Under the pieces are notes generated by a model. It did not search any database, was not told the origin of the DNA, and saw only the letters and a program-made list of their open reading frames with translations. From the NCBI GenBank assembly GCA_963803115.1, contig CAWDLN010000007.1:1-64000 (forward strand): 64,000 nucleotides of DNA, in the 5' to 3' direction. The DNA comes from DATBGZ01 sp963803115. Its GTDB lineage: Bacteria > Actinomycetota > Actinomycetes > Mycobacteriales > Micromonosporaceae. The translations under genes and the position numbers were made by a program. Shown here in pieces: positions 43,923 to 53,881 of this stretch (the first letter of the stretch is position 1; every line of letters starts with the position of its first letter).

Positions 43923-44684
43923 GTGCGGGTGGTCATTGTCGGCACCGGGCTCGGCGGCCTGTGCCTCGCCCAGGGCCTTCGCAAGGCCGGCATCGAGACC
44001 CTCGTATACGAACGCGATCACACACCAGCCAGCCGACCACAGGGCTATCGGATCTCGCTGAAGTCCGACGGCGCCCACGCTCTGCACGACTGCCTGCCGG
44101 CGAACCTCTTCGACCTCGCGGTGGCAACGTCGCTCCGGAACCCGACGACGATGGCCTTCGTCGACGAGCAGTTGGCGCCGAAGTTCGTCAAGCCGGTACC
44201 GCCGGTAACGCCCGGCCTCGACGGCTTCGGCGTGAACGCCTGACGCTGCGCGAAATCCTGCTCGGCGGCCTCCACGACATCGTCCACTTCGGACAGAGAT
44301 TCCAGCGGTACGAGTCCACGCCCGACGGTCGGGTCCGCGCGCACTTCGAGGGGGGTCATCCGTCGTGGCCGATCTCCTGGTCGGCGCCGACGAGACGGTG
44401 ACGTTGCTCGGTGACGCCATCCATACCATGTCGCCCGGGCGCGGTGAAGGCGCAATCCTCCGCTGAACCCCGCCGCCCCACCCACGACGTCGCCCTCCGC
44501 GATGCTGCTCTGTGGCACGCTCGCCCGGGTCACCGCCGGTCAGGTGCCGTTTGCGGCCGCGAAATGGCAGTACGAGGCCGAGATGCTCCACTATGGATTC
44601 GAAGCGGTTACCGCCTCGCTGACCCAGCCGTTCGGCCCTCCCCGCCGGCCACCCATCCCCGCGCCGACTCCGCCGGTCGCCTAG
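43923..44684 (+). pseudogene. FAD-dependent monooxygenase, decayed
   Basis: The first 106 residues have VVIVGTGLGGLCLAQGL (FAD binding) and the PQGYRISLKSDGAHAL segment. The frame then breaks at about 44240 and the reading continues in another frame with LREILLGGL. It jumps from ADLLVGADE straight to TVTLLGDAIHTMSP, so about 150 residues are missing between the two FAD motifs. Another shift precedes the C-terminal AMLLCGTLARVTAG. This is real decay: an internal deletion cannot be a base-calling error. Confidence 0.8.
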
Positions 44685-45337
44685 TCCCGCGTCGAGCGCG
44701 GCCGGGGCGCCGCAAGGATCCCCTGCGCGATCGCTGCGGTGACCGCGGCGGTACGGTCGTTGACTCCGAGCTTCTCGAAGATTCGGGTTACGTGGCTCTT
44801 CACCGTCGCCTCGCTGATGAACAGCGACCGACCAATGTCCGGATTGGACAGTCCGTCGGCGATGCTGCGCAGCACGTCCAGCTCCCGCGCGGTCAGTGCC
44901 TGCGTCGCGGGCCCGCGCATGCGCGAAACCAGGCGGGCGGCGACCGGTGGTGCGAGCACGGTCTCGCCGTTGGCGGCGCGCCGCACGCCGCGGGCCAGCT
45001 CGTCGCGCGAGGTGTCCTTGAGGAGGTATCCGGTGGCACCGGCCGCGAGGGCCCGCACGATGTCGGCATCCCCGTCATAGGTCGTGAGAACCAACACGCT
45101 GGCGGTGCGCTCCGCGACGATCTGGGCCGTGGCGGCCACACCGTCGATACCGGGCAACCTGAGGTCCATCAGCACGACATCAGGCCTCAGCTCACGCGCC
45201 ATCCGCACCGCGTCCTCACCGGAACTCGTCTCGCCGACAACCCGGATGTCGGCCTGCGCGGACAGCACCGCCCGCAGCCCCTCTCGAACGACCGGATGGT
45301 CGTCGACGATGAGCACGCGAACTCCGACAGCGGTCAT
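44681..45337 (-). CDS. NarL/LuxR-family response regulator
   Basis: The 218-residue protein has a receiver domain (VLIVDDHPVVREGLRAVL, phosphorylation Asp in PDVVLMDLRLPG, Lys in YLLKDTSRDEL) and a LuxR helix-turn-helix (LTARELDVLRSIADGLSNPDIG, VKSHVTRIFEKLGV). Its ATG overlaps the kinase stop by four bases, so the pair works as a two-component system. Confidence 0.92.
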   Translation of the reverse strand: MTAVGVRVLIVDDHPVVREGLRAVLSAQADIRVVGETSSGEDAVRMARELRPDVVLMDLRLPGIDGVAATAQIVAERTASVLVLTTYDGDADIVRALAAGATGYLLKDTSRDELARGVRRAANGETVLAPPVAARLVSRMRGPATQALTARELDVLRSIADGLSNPDIGRSLFISEATVKSHVTRIFEKLGVNDRTAAVTAAIAQGILAAPRPRSTRD

Positions 45338-46623
45338 GCGACCGGCACCTCGACGCGTACGGTCACACCGCGGCCCGGGGCAGTGACGATGTCGAGAGCG
45401 CCACCGATCCCGTTGGCCCTCGCTCGCATGCCGGTGAGCCCGTAGCCCTCGTCTCTCATCGCGTCCGGGTCGAATCCGCATCCGTTGTCCCGCACCGTCA
45501 AGCTGACGTCATCAGATGAGTACGCCAAGGACACCTCAACGGTCGTGGCGCCGGAGTGCCGCCGAACGTTGGTCAGTGCCTCCTGGACTGAGCGAAGCAG
45601 GGTTACCTCGTGCTCGGCGGGAAGACCGGACGGCCGTCCGGCCACCTTCAAGGTGGCACGGAGACCAGGCTCGGCATCGACCCGCTCGACGATTCGCTTC
45701 AGTGCCTCGGGAAGAGAGGTCCGGGCCAGGTCCGGCGGAGTGAGCGCTTCGACGAGAGCGCGCGCCTCGGCGAGGTTCTCGCGGGCGGTGGCGCGGGCCC
45801 GGGCAAGATGGCGGCGGGCGACCGCGGGCTCGGACTCGAGTGCGCTGTCGACGGCTTCCAACAGCAGGAGCACGCTGGTGAAGCCCTGTGCGAGCGTGTC
45901 GTGAATCTCGCGGGCCAGCCGTTCGCGCTCGGTCAGCGCACCGGCCGCGCGGCTGAGCGTGGCCAGTTCGGCCCGCGTCGCCTCGAGGTCGGCCAGCAGC
46001 TGGGCCCGCTGCCCGCTTTGCCGGATGATGCGGGCTATCCATAAGCCAAGCACCAACGCCACGACGACCGAGACGGCACCGACGACGAGCGCGGTCGCGG
46101 CCATCGAGCCGTCGACTGGCCGAGTCGCGGCGGCGACAGCGGCGACTCCGACGACGACAGCGATGGTCACGACAACGGCTCGACGCGGCGCGAGCATCGC
46201 CCAGATGTGCGGATAGAGGGCAAAGAGCATCAGGGAGCCGACCGGCGCGGCCGCGAACAGAGCGATGCTCAGCGGCGCAGCGACCGCGAGGTAGGTCGCC
46301 GCCGCCGAGCTGCCCGGAAGCCGCCGCAGTGCCCGTCGACCCACGATCGCGTACCAGGCCGTGAGTGCGCCCGTGAGAGCTAGCGCGAGATACCTCGACC
46401 CGTCGTCGATGCCGTCGTCGACGGCGACGAGCACACCGGTCGCCAAGGCCAGTGCGCCCATGACGGCATGCCAACCCGGCATACAGCGCAGCCACTCGTC
46501 GGCGCCGCCGGTGGCGTCCGGCGCCGCCGCATCGGCCTGCGCCCGCCGCTGCGATCCCAAGTGGTCAGCATGACCGGCCGCGACTACCTCCGCATCCGAC
46601 TGTCGTCGGATTTGTGATCCCAT
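45334..46623 (-). CDS. Sensor histidine kinase (HisKA_3 type)
   Basis: About 429 residues. Five or six membrane helices occupy about residues 50-215. A dimerisation helix with the phospho-acceptor His follows (ERERLAREIHDTLAQGFTSVLL), then an HATPase_c domain with SVQEALTNVRRHSGA (N box) and DNGCGFDP (G1 box). It phosphorylates the adjacent regulator. I use the ATG at 46623; an ATG at 46671 is in frame but overlaps the divergent small gene. The signal is unknown. Confidence 0.85.
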   Translation of the reverse strand: MGSQIRRQSDAEVVAAGHADHLGSQRRAQADAAAPDATGGADEWLRCMPGWHAVMGALALATGVLVAVDDGIDDGSRYLALALTGALTAWYAIVGRRALRRLPGSSAAATYLAVAAPLSIALFAAAPVGSLMLFALYPHIWAMLAPRRAVVVTIAVVVGVAAVAAATRPVDGSMAATALVVGAVSVVVALVLGLWIARIIRQSGQRAQLLADLEATRAELATLSRAAGALTERERLAREIHDTLAQGFTSVLLLLEAVDSALESEPAVARRHLARARATARENLAEARALVEALTPPDLARTSLPEALKRIVERVDAEPGLRATLKVAGRPSGLPAEHEVTLLRSVQEALTNVRRHSGATTVEVSLAYSSDDVSLTVRDNGCGFDPDAMRDEGYGLTGMRARANGIGGALDIVTAPGRGVTVRVEVPVA

Positions 46624-46660
46624 CGATGGGTGGGACCACGACGATGAACCGACGACCACG

Positions 46661-46873
46661 ATGAGGGACATGACTGCTCAGTCGTCCTCTCGCCTGCTCG
46701 TGGTCCTGTCCATCTGCTACGGAATCGTGATCGCGATTGTCGGGGCAGTTGGCTCGTCGGCCATGGCCCTCGTCGCCATGATCGGCGCACTCATCATCGG
46801 CGGTCTATGGGCCGTCCGGGGCATGTACTTCGGTGGCAGTCGGCGACCTGGCGGCGACGGCAACGCCCGCTAG
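46661..46873 (+). CDS. Small membrane protein
   Basis: The 70-residue protein (67 from the second ATG at 46670) has two hydrophobic helices, residues 11-30 and 34-52, and a short basic Gly-rich tail. It is divergent from the kinase and its start region overlaps the kinase leader. No family is recognised. Confidence 0.45.
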   Translation: MRDMTAQSSSRLLVVLSICYGIVIAIVGAVGSSAMALVAMIGALIIGGLWAVRGMYFGGSRRPGGDGNAR

Positions 46874-46903
46874 GGGTGATGTCTGTCCACTGAGGATGAA
46901 CGC

Positions 46904-47560
46904 TCAGCTTCGAGCGGGCCGTTTGCGCCCGAAGCGCTCGCGGATCAGGAACACCAGGTCGGCGAGATCGGCCTCGTACTCGGCGTCCCAGTTCGGGGCC
47001 TTGTCCAGCACCGGCGCGAGCGTCGCGTGGGCCGGCAGCTCGTCGGGTGCGAACCGGCCGCGCTGGCCCCTCGGGTTGGTCGTCCCGGCGGAGAATCGGC
47101 CGTTCACCTCGCTGGTGGCGAATCCGAGGCCGAACGTCGACAGGAGCCGCTCCACTCGAGGCACCTCGTCCTCGGGGACGCCGAGCGCCAGCAGGGCGGC
47201 ATAGAACATCTCCACCACCTTTACCGCGTCGGGCGTGACGGCCGGGCGAGACAACAGCAACGAGAACGCCGACGGATGGCGCCGGGCGAGAGCCCGCACG
47301 GCTCGGCCGAGGGCGAGCAGTTTCGACTCCGGATCGCCGGCGCTGTCCACCTCCGGGGCGAGCTCCGACAACAGTCGGCCGACGAGGCCATCGAGAAGGC
47401 CGTCCTTTCCGCCGATGTGCGGATAGAGCGCCATCGGCGTCAGGCCAAGCCGTCCGGAGACCGCGCGCATGGTCACTGCGTCCACGCCGTGCTCATCAGC
47501 GATCGCGAGGGCGGCATCCACAATCCGTACCCGCCGGGGATCGACATCCGTCTCGGCCAC
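46904..47560 (-). CDS. TetR-family regulator
   Basis: The 218-residue protein has an N-terminal TetR helix-turn-helix (IVDAALAIADEHGVDAVTMRAVSGRLGLTPMALYPHIGGKDGLLDGL, residues 13-57). The C-terminal half resembles TetR_C_1 proteins (SLLLSRPAVTPDAV). It probably represses the neighbouring transporter; only a remnant of that permease remains at 47600. Two palindromes directly upstream of its start are likely operators. Confidence 0.85.
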   Translation of the reverse strand: MAETDVDPRRVRIVDAALAIADEHGVDAVTMRAVSGRLGLTPMALYPHIGGKDGLLDGLVGRLLSELAPEVDSAGDPESKLLALGRAVRALARRHPSAFSLLLSRPAVTPDAVKVVEMFYAALLALGVPEDEVPRVERLLSTFGLGFATSEVNGRFSAGTTNPRGQRGRFAPDELPAHATLAPVLDKAPNWDAEYEADLADLVFLIRERFGRKRPARS

Positions 47561-47563
47561 GTT

Positions 47564-47589
47564 CTACACTGTAGATCTCTACGACGTAG
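47564..47589. promoter_or_regulatory. Paired palindromes, probable TetR operator
   Basis: CTACACTGTAG (47564-47574) and CTACGACGTAG (47579-47589) are two perfect 11-base palindromes with centres 15 bases apart, starting four bases upstream of the tetR start codon. The arrangement fits an operator binding two TetR dimers. Confidence 0.65.
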
Positions 47590-47599
47590 ATCACAAAGC

Positions 47600-48075
47600 C
47601 CGGGAGGCGTCTGCAGCAGAGATGCTCGTCGGCAAGGCCGTGCCCTACGGCGCGATCGTGTTCGCTCAGCAGCTGGCGATCATGGGATTTGGCGTGGGTT
47701 TGCTCGGTCTGGCCGTACGCCGATGGGATCTCTTAGTCATGGTGGGCATCACGTGGATCATGACGTTGCTCTCGGCCGGAGCAGCGCTCGCGACGCTCGT
47801 GCGCAGTCACAGCGAATTGTCCGCCCTGGTCGACATCGGCGGACTCTTCCTCACCGTCCTCGGTGGAGCGATGGTCCCGCTGACGTTGATGCCAGAATGG
47901 CTTCGCGCCATCGCGCCCGCGTCCCGGGGCCCTGACCGGCCTGCGCGGCGCGATCAACGGCGATACGCCCGCCGCCGTGCGCAGCGTCGGTGTCCTGCTG
48001 GCCGCGGCGTTGGCGCTGGGAGCGGTCGCGGCGTGGCGCATCGTCCGTGGCTGGGGTCGTAGCCGTCTGCTGTAG
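47600..48075 (+). pseudogene. ABC-2 type permease, truncated and frameshifted
   Basis: The readable part (EMLVGKAVPYGAIVFAQQLAIMGFGVGLLGLAV to MVPLTLMPEWLRAIAP) is the C-terminal half of an ABC-2 permease with several membrane helices. A shift at about 47925 moves the final ALTGLRGAINGDTPAAVRSVGVLLA helix into another frame, ending at the TAG at 48073. The N-terminal half and any ATPase partner are missing. It sits divergent to the TetR gene that probably controlled it. Confidence 0.7.
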
Positions 48076-48094
48076 ATCCGGCGCCCGCGTACGC

Positions 48095-49279
<1,185 letters not shown>

Positions 49280-49292
49280 GCACCGAACCTAG

Positions 49293-52200
49293 TCAGCCCG
49301 CCAGATGGCCCCACCGGGCGGATAGCTCGGTCCAGGTCCCGTGGGCGACGACCTGCCCGCCGATGAGGACGACCACCTGGTCCGCGTGCGCCAGCGCGGC
49401 GCGCTTCGACGTCGAGCCGACGACGGTCACGCCTCGCTCGCGCAGAGCCTGCCAGAGGTCGAGCTCGGTGGTGACGTCGAGGGCGGAGGAGATGTCGTCC
49501 GCGATCAGCAGCTCGGTTTCGGGCGCGAGCGCGCGAGCGAGGGCGAGTCGTTGCAGCTGGCCGCCCGAGAGGCGGGTGCCCTTGTGGCCGATCACGAGAG
49601 CGTGCCCGCTGCCGTTGCCGGCCAGATCGTGCTGCATCTGTGCGGTCGCCAGCGCACCGTCGAGGTCGACCTCCTGGCCGAGGCGAATGTTGTCCGCGAT
49701 CGTGCCTGAAAGCACGCGCGGGATCTGCGCGACGTAGCCGACCTGGTTGGGACGCAGGAATATCTCCGGCTCGGTCACCAGCTGCCCATTCCAACGCAGC
49801 GCACCGGTGTGATGCACGATTCCCGCCATCGCACGAAGCAGCGAGGACTTGCCGGAGCCGACGGGACCGACGACGAGAACCAACTGTCCACGATGGATGG
49901 TTAAGTGTATGTCGTTCGCACCGACCGTACCGTCCTCGTGAACCGCCGTGAACGCGGCGAGGTTGAGCGTGCGAAGGGCATGGCGCGGCGGGGTCGGCGG
50001 CGCTGGAGCACTTCCGGTGGCGATGTCGATACCCGGAATCGACTCTGAGTATGCCGCCGCGCCGGACATGGCGACCGTACGCCTGGTCCATACGCGAGCT
50101 GACGGCAGTTGCGACACGACCGAGGCGGTGGTCCAGGCGAACCATCGGGCCGCGGCCAGCGTCGACACGGCGACGAGTGTCGCACCGGCGGACATGCCAC
50201 CGCTGAGGTACAACGCCCAGGCTCCAATCGGCAGCAGACCGCTGACGATCGACGGAGTCGAGCGGGCCAGTACCTGGATCGAGATCTCCTTGCGCTGGCG
50301 CTCGCTGCGTATCCGATCCAGGCGAGCGAGGTGTTCGAGCACCGGCTTCGTCGCCCCGGCCAGCTTCACCGTGCGGGCCGCCGACAGCGAAGAGACGAGC
50401 GCCGTCGCGAACGCCGCCCGCGCGCCGACGGTCCGTCGTCCCGAGCGTTCGAGCATCGGGCCGAAGATCGTCGCCACGCCACCCGAGACGAGCATCGTCG
50501 CACCGAAGAACAGCGCCGGAATCGGGCTTCCCGACACGACGGTCATCGAGATCAGGATGAAAACGGCGACGAAGTTGTCGATCATGTTGTCCGCCAGCAT
50601 CACCACGCGTTCGGTGTCGCCGGCCTGTGCGACGACCTCCGCCGGCGTGTGGCCGCTGACGCGGCGGGGACCGGTCTGCCCGTAGACCAGGCGGTTGCTG
50701 ATCCGGAGCATCTGCCGGACCCACCACTCCGGGAACCACGTCGAGGTGAAGTACGGCGCTGGTACGAGCAGGATGAGGCACGCGACGATGGCCACGACCG
50801 GCCAGAGCAGAGTGCGAGTGCCGTCGACCAGATCCGCCCAGAGCCAGGGTAGAACCGAGCCTTCAAGTCCAAAGAGGACCATCAGCAGGAATACTCCGAC
50901 GGCGGCGGCGCCGTAGCGAGGATCGTTGAGAGTGAGCCGAAGGATCTCCCGGAACGTCTGGACCCGGGCCGCCGGCGGTAGCGGCGGCGGATCCGCCTTG
51001 GGCGGAACCTTCGGTACGGGCAAGACAACACTGACGGGTGCGTGCCCATCGCCGCTGGGCATTTCGCTACTGGCCAGCAGTTGGGCAAACCGCTCCGATC
51101 CGCGAAGCGGGCCGGCTTCAACCACCGAGCCATCGGCGAGCACAACGACCTCGTCGCAGCGGCGTACCGAGGAGAGCCGATGCGCGATCACAATGCCGAT
51201 CCGGTCGCGCAGCAGCCGCTCGGTGGCCCGCTGGACCCGGCCCTCGGTCACCGGGTCCATCCGCGCCGTCGCCTCGTCCAGGATGACGATGTGGGGGTCG
51301 CGCACGAGGATGCGAGCGAACGCGACGAGCTGTTCCTGTCCGGCCGACAGGACGTAGCCGCCGTCGCCCAGCTTGGTGTCCATGCCATCGGGCAGATCAT
51401 CGACCCAGGACTCGAGACCGAGTTCGACCATCGCGGCCGCGGCTGGTGCCAAGAGTTCGGGGTCGAAGAGCGCGACGTTCTCGGCGAGGGTGCCGGCCAG
51501 GATCTCGGTGCGCTGGGGGACGATCGCGACCCAGCGCCGTAGGCCCTCGAGGTCGAGCTCGACCACGTCGGTACCGCCCAGGAAGACCGTGCCCCGCGGC
51601 ACTTCCACCGACCGCGTGAGCACTTTGGCCAAAGTGGACTTACCCGACCCGGTACGACCGATGACGGCGTATGACCGGCCCCGGGTGAACGTGAGACTCA
51701 TGTCGCGCAGTGCGGGCGGTCGCGCGCCCTCGACGGAGTAGGCGAACGTCAGGCCGCGGATGCTCACGTCGGCATCGCTCGGCTCGACTCCCCCTTCCGG
51801 CTCCTGCGGCGCGTTGCGCAGCAGCTGCACCCGGCTCCACGCACCGAGCGCATTCTGCAGCTCCGGCACCAGCCGACTGAGATGCTCGACCGTACCGGCG
51901 AAGCCCAGCGCGAGCAGCCAGATCGCGGTGAGCCGGGCTCCGTCCACGAGGCCGGTCGCGAGGGCCCACGCCCCGCCGACGACCACCAATGCGATTCCGG
52001 CCCGCATCACTCCCGCCGCGATCGCGGTGAGCAGCGCTCCCATCCGCCAGACCAGCCGTCCCCGGGCCAACACTTCGCTCGTCCGCTGGGCGAACACCTT
52101 CATCACGTACGGCCGGGCCAGGCTCGTACGGACATCGTCCTGCCCATGGATGGACTCCTCCATGACCGCGGCGAGATCGGACCACGCCTCCTCCTCGAAG

Positions 52201-52721
52201 ACTCGCCGTGGACCGATCTCGGCGAAGCGGTGGCGCAGCGTCAGCACCAGCACCGTGGCGAGTACGAGCATGCCCACGCCCGCCGGCCACCACACGAACA
52301 GTGCGGTGAGAACCGAGAGGCTGGCGTACGCAAATGACTGTGCGACCCGGACGCCGCTTCCACGCAGCTCCGAGCCGACCTGGTAGACGTCGTTGTCGAT
52401 GCGGTCCAACAACTCACCCACGGGCGTGGTCTCCAGCGTCGGCACATCCTGGCCGAGCGACACGCGACATAGACCGCGCCGGACGGTGGCAGTCCAGTCG
52501 GCGGTGAGCCGCGCCATGATGAGGCCGACGCTGACGTCGCTGAGGACTGCGACGGCGAGGGCGACGGCGAGGACCACGAAGAGTGAGAACGAACGACCGA
52601 GCAGTACGGCTCCGGCCAGCGCCGACGCGCCGGCCTGACCGGCGGCCGCGACGACGACGAGTGAGGCCACCACTGTGGCGCGACGAGGCGAGGTGGCCCA
52701 AAGGTCGCGCAGCAGCCGCAT
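49293..52721 (-). CDS. Fused heterodimer-like ABC exporter (TMD-NBD-TMD-NBD)
   Basis: The 1,142-residue protein joins two half exporters. TMD1 covers about residues 10-300. NBD1 covers 315-560, with GRTGSGKST, the signature LSAGQEQ, Walker B VILDEAT and the switch His in IAHRLSS. TMD2 covers about 595-880. NBD2 covers 900-1130, with GPVGSGKSS, a canonical LSGGQLQ, but Walker B LIADDIS (Asp in place of the catalytic Glu) and no His at the switch (VVGSTSKRA). One ATP site is therefore degenerate, as in asymmetric heterodimeric exporters. The substrate is unknown. It lies upstream of thrC on the same strand. Confidence 0.85.
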   Translation of the reverse strand: MRLLRDLWATSPRRATVVASLVVVAAAGQAGASALAGAVLLGRSFSLFVVLAVALAVAVLSDVSVGLIMARLTADWTATVRRGLCRVSLGQDVPTLETTPVGELLDRIDNDVYQVGSELRGSGVRVAQSFAYASLSVLTALFVWWPAGVGMLVLATVLVLTLRHRFAEIGPRRVFEEEAWSDLAAVMEESIHGQDDVRTSLARPYVMKVFAQRTSEVLARGRLVWRMGALLTAIAAGVMRAGIALVVVGGAWALATGLVDGARLTAIWLLALGFAGTVEHLSRLVPELQNALGAWSRVQLLRNAPQEPEGGVEPSDADVSIRGLTFAYSVEGARPPALRDMSLTFTRGRSYAVIGRTGSGKSTLAKVLTRSVEVPRGTVFLGGTDVVELDLEGLRRWVAIVPQRTEILAGTLAENVALFDPELLAPAAAAMVELGLESWVDDLPDGMDTKLGDGGYVLSAGQEQLVAFARILVRDPHIVILDEATARMDPVTEGRVQRATERLLRDRIGIVIAHRLSSVRRCDEVVVLADGSVVEAGPLRGSERFAQLLASSEMPSGDGHAPVSVVLPVPKVPPKADPPPLPPAARVQTFREILRLTLNDPRYGAAAVGVFLLMVLFGLEGSVLPWLWADLVDGTRTLLWPVVAIVACLILLVPAPYFTSTWFPEWWVRQMLRISNRLVYGQTGPRRVSGHTPAEVVAQAGDTERVVMLADNMIDNFVAVFILISMTVVSGSPIPALFFGATMLVSGGVATIFGPMLERSGRRTVGARAAFATALVSSLSAARTVKLAGATKPVLEHLARLDRIRSERQRKEISIQVLARSTPSIVSGLLPIGAWALYLSGGMSAGATLVAVSTLAAARWFAWTTASVVSQLPSARVWTRRTVAMSGAAAYSESIPGIDIATGSAPAPPTPPRHALRTLNLAAFTAVHEDGTVGANDIHLTIHRGQLVLVVGPVGSGKSSLLRAMAGIVHHTGALRWNGQLVTEPEIFLRPNQVGYVAQIPRVLSGTIADNIRLGQEVDLDGALATAQMQHDLAGNGSGHALVIGHKGTRLSGGQLQRLALARALAPETELLIADDISSALDVTTELDLWQALRERGVTVVGSTSKRAALAHADQVVVLIGGQVVAHGTWTELSARWGHLAG

Positions 52722-53029
52722 GGGGGTCTCCGAATGTGGGGGTAGCTCTCAGGGTGACCTGAACCGCGTCCGGCTTCAACGGATTTTGTGAAGCAGGGTC
52801 CCCCTCTTAACCTTTTCTGACGAGGAAAGGGATCCTTCCTAACCTCCCGGCGAGATCCACTTAGGACGGTCAATGTGCTGCAGGTCTGCCTGAATGGCGC
52901 ACGACCCGCGCCGACCGCGTGGATCTTCCGGTCTCGCCGGCCCAGCTGGCCACGGCCGCCCAGGCCGCCGTCGCGGCGGGCGCAGCCCTATCGTCCGCGC
53001 CGCCCTCACGCGCCACTTGATGAACGGCG
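52722..53029. other. Intergenic region between exporter and FtsX operon
   Basis: No gene is visible in these 308 bases. AGGAAAGGGATCCTTCCT at 52823-52840 can form a short hairpin with one bulged base. It resembles the ends of the AAGGGCACCTT hairpins and probably ends the upstream FtsX operon transcript or marks the exporter leader. Confidence 0.5.
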
Positions 53030-53878
53030 TCACACCTCTGGCGGCGTCCGGTGTTCGGCGGTGAGCACCACGCGATCGTCGTCATCGTCCACTGTGAACA
53101 GTGTTCCGGGTGGAAACCGATCGAGGACCGGCGGCGGCAGCTGGATCGTGCCGTCGCCGGCCACCACCGCGAAATCGCGCCCGTCGCGACCTTCCGCGCC
53201 GACCCGCCCGTCGCGAATGGTCACCACCCGGCCCAGCCGGGCACCGACCTCCGCGTCGTGGGTGACCACGACTACGGTCGTCCCGCGCTCCCGATTGACC
53301 GTCTCAAGTGCGCGCACGACCTCGTCGGTCCCGGCCCGATCGAGTTGGCTCGTCGGTTCATCAACCAGCAACAGTCCGGGGCCGGCAGCGATGCCAACAG
53401 CGAGGGCGGCGCGTTGGCGGGCTCCGGGCGCGAGTTGCTCGACCCGTACCCTTGCCTCGATACCGAGGCCGACAAGGTCGAGCACCCGCTCGGGGTCGTC
53501 GAGGCGAACTGCCTTCATCCGGGCCGCCCGTCGCTGAGCCACCATGACGTTGCGTTGCAAGTTCACGTACGGCAGCAGGTTGCGCGTCGCGCCTTGCACG
53601 ACGACACCGACCTGAGTCCCACGCAGGCGCGACACCTCGTTGTCGGTGAGTCGGCCCATGTCGTAGGTGCCGATGGTGATCCGACCAGCAGAGGCGCGCA
53701 TCATGCCGGCGAGCAGGGCGATGAGGGTCGATTTCCCCGACCCCGACGGGCCGACTAGCGCGACCATCTCACCCGGCGCGATGGCGAGATCGACCCCGGC
53801 GAGCGCGACCACATCCCCGGCCGCCGCCCGATAAATGTGCACCACGCGGCGGCAGGCAACGCTCAAGCCCGCGGACAT
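53030..53878 (-). CDS. ABC transporter ATPase (LolD/MacB type)
   Basis: The 282-residue protein has Walker A GPSGSGKST, Walker B LLLVDEPTSQLD and the switch His in VVVTHDAEV. The signature motif is unusual (LAPGARQR in place of LSGGQ). It powers the two FtsX-like permeases directly upstream. The C-terminal extension of about 60 residues has no known motif. Its start lies four bases after the permease stop. Confidence 0.85.
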   Translation of the reverse strand: MSAGLSVACRRVVHIYRAAAGDVVALAGVDLAIAPGEMVALVGPSGSGKSTLIALLAGMMRASAGRITIGTYDMGRLTDNEVSRLRGTQVGVVVQGATRNLLPYVNLQRNVMVAQRRAARMKAVRLDDPERVLDLVGLGIEARVRVEQLAPGARQRAALAVGIAAGPGLLLVDEPTSQLDRAGTDEVVRALETVNRERGTTVVVVTHDAEVGARLGRVVTIRDGRVGAEGRDGRDFAVVAGDGTIQLPPPVLDRFPPGTLFTVDDDDDRVVLTAEHRTPPEV

Positions 53879-53881
53879 CGG

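Noticed and set aside
53051..53758. 235-residue plus-strand open frame
   Set aside because: Antisense to the ABC ATPase with complete Walker motifs.
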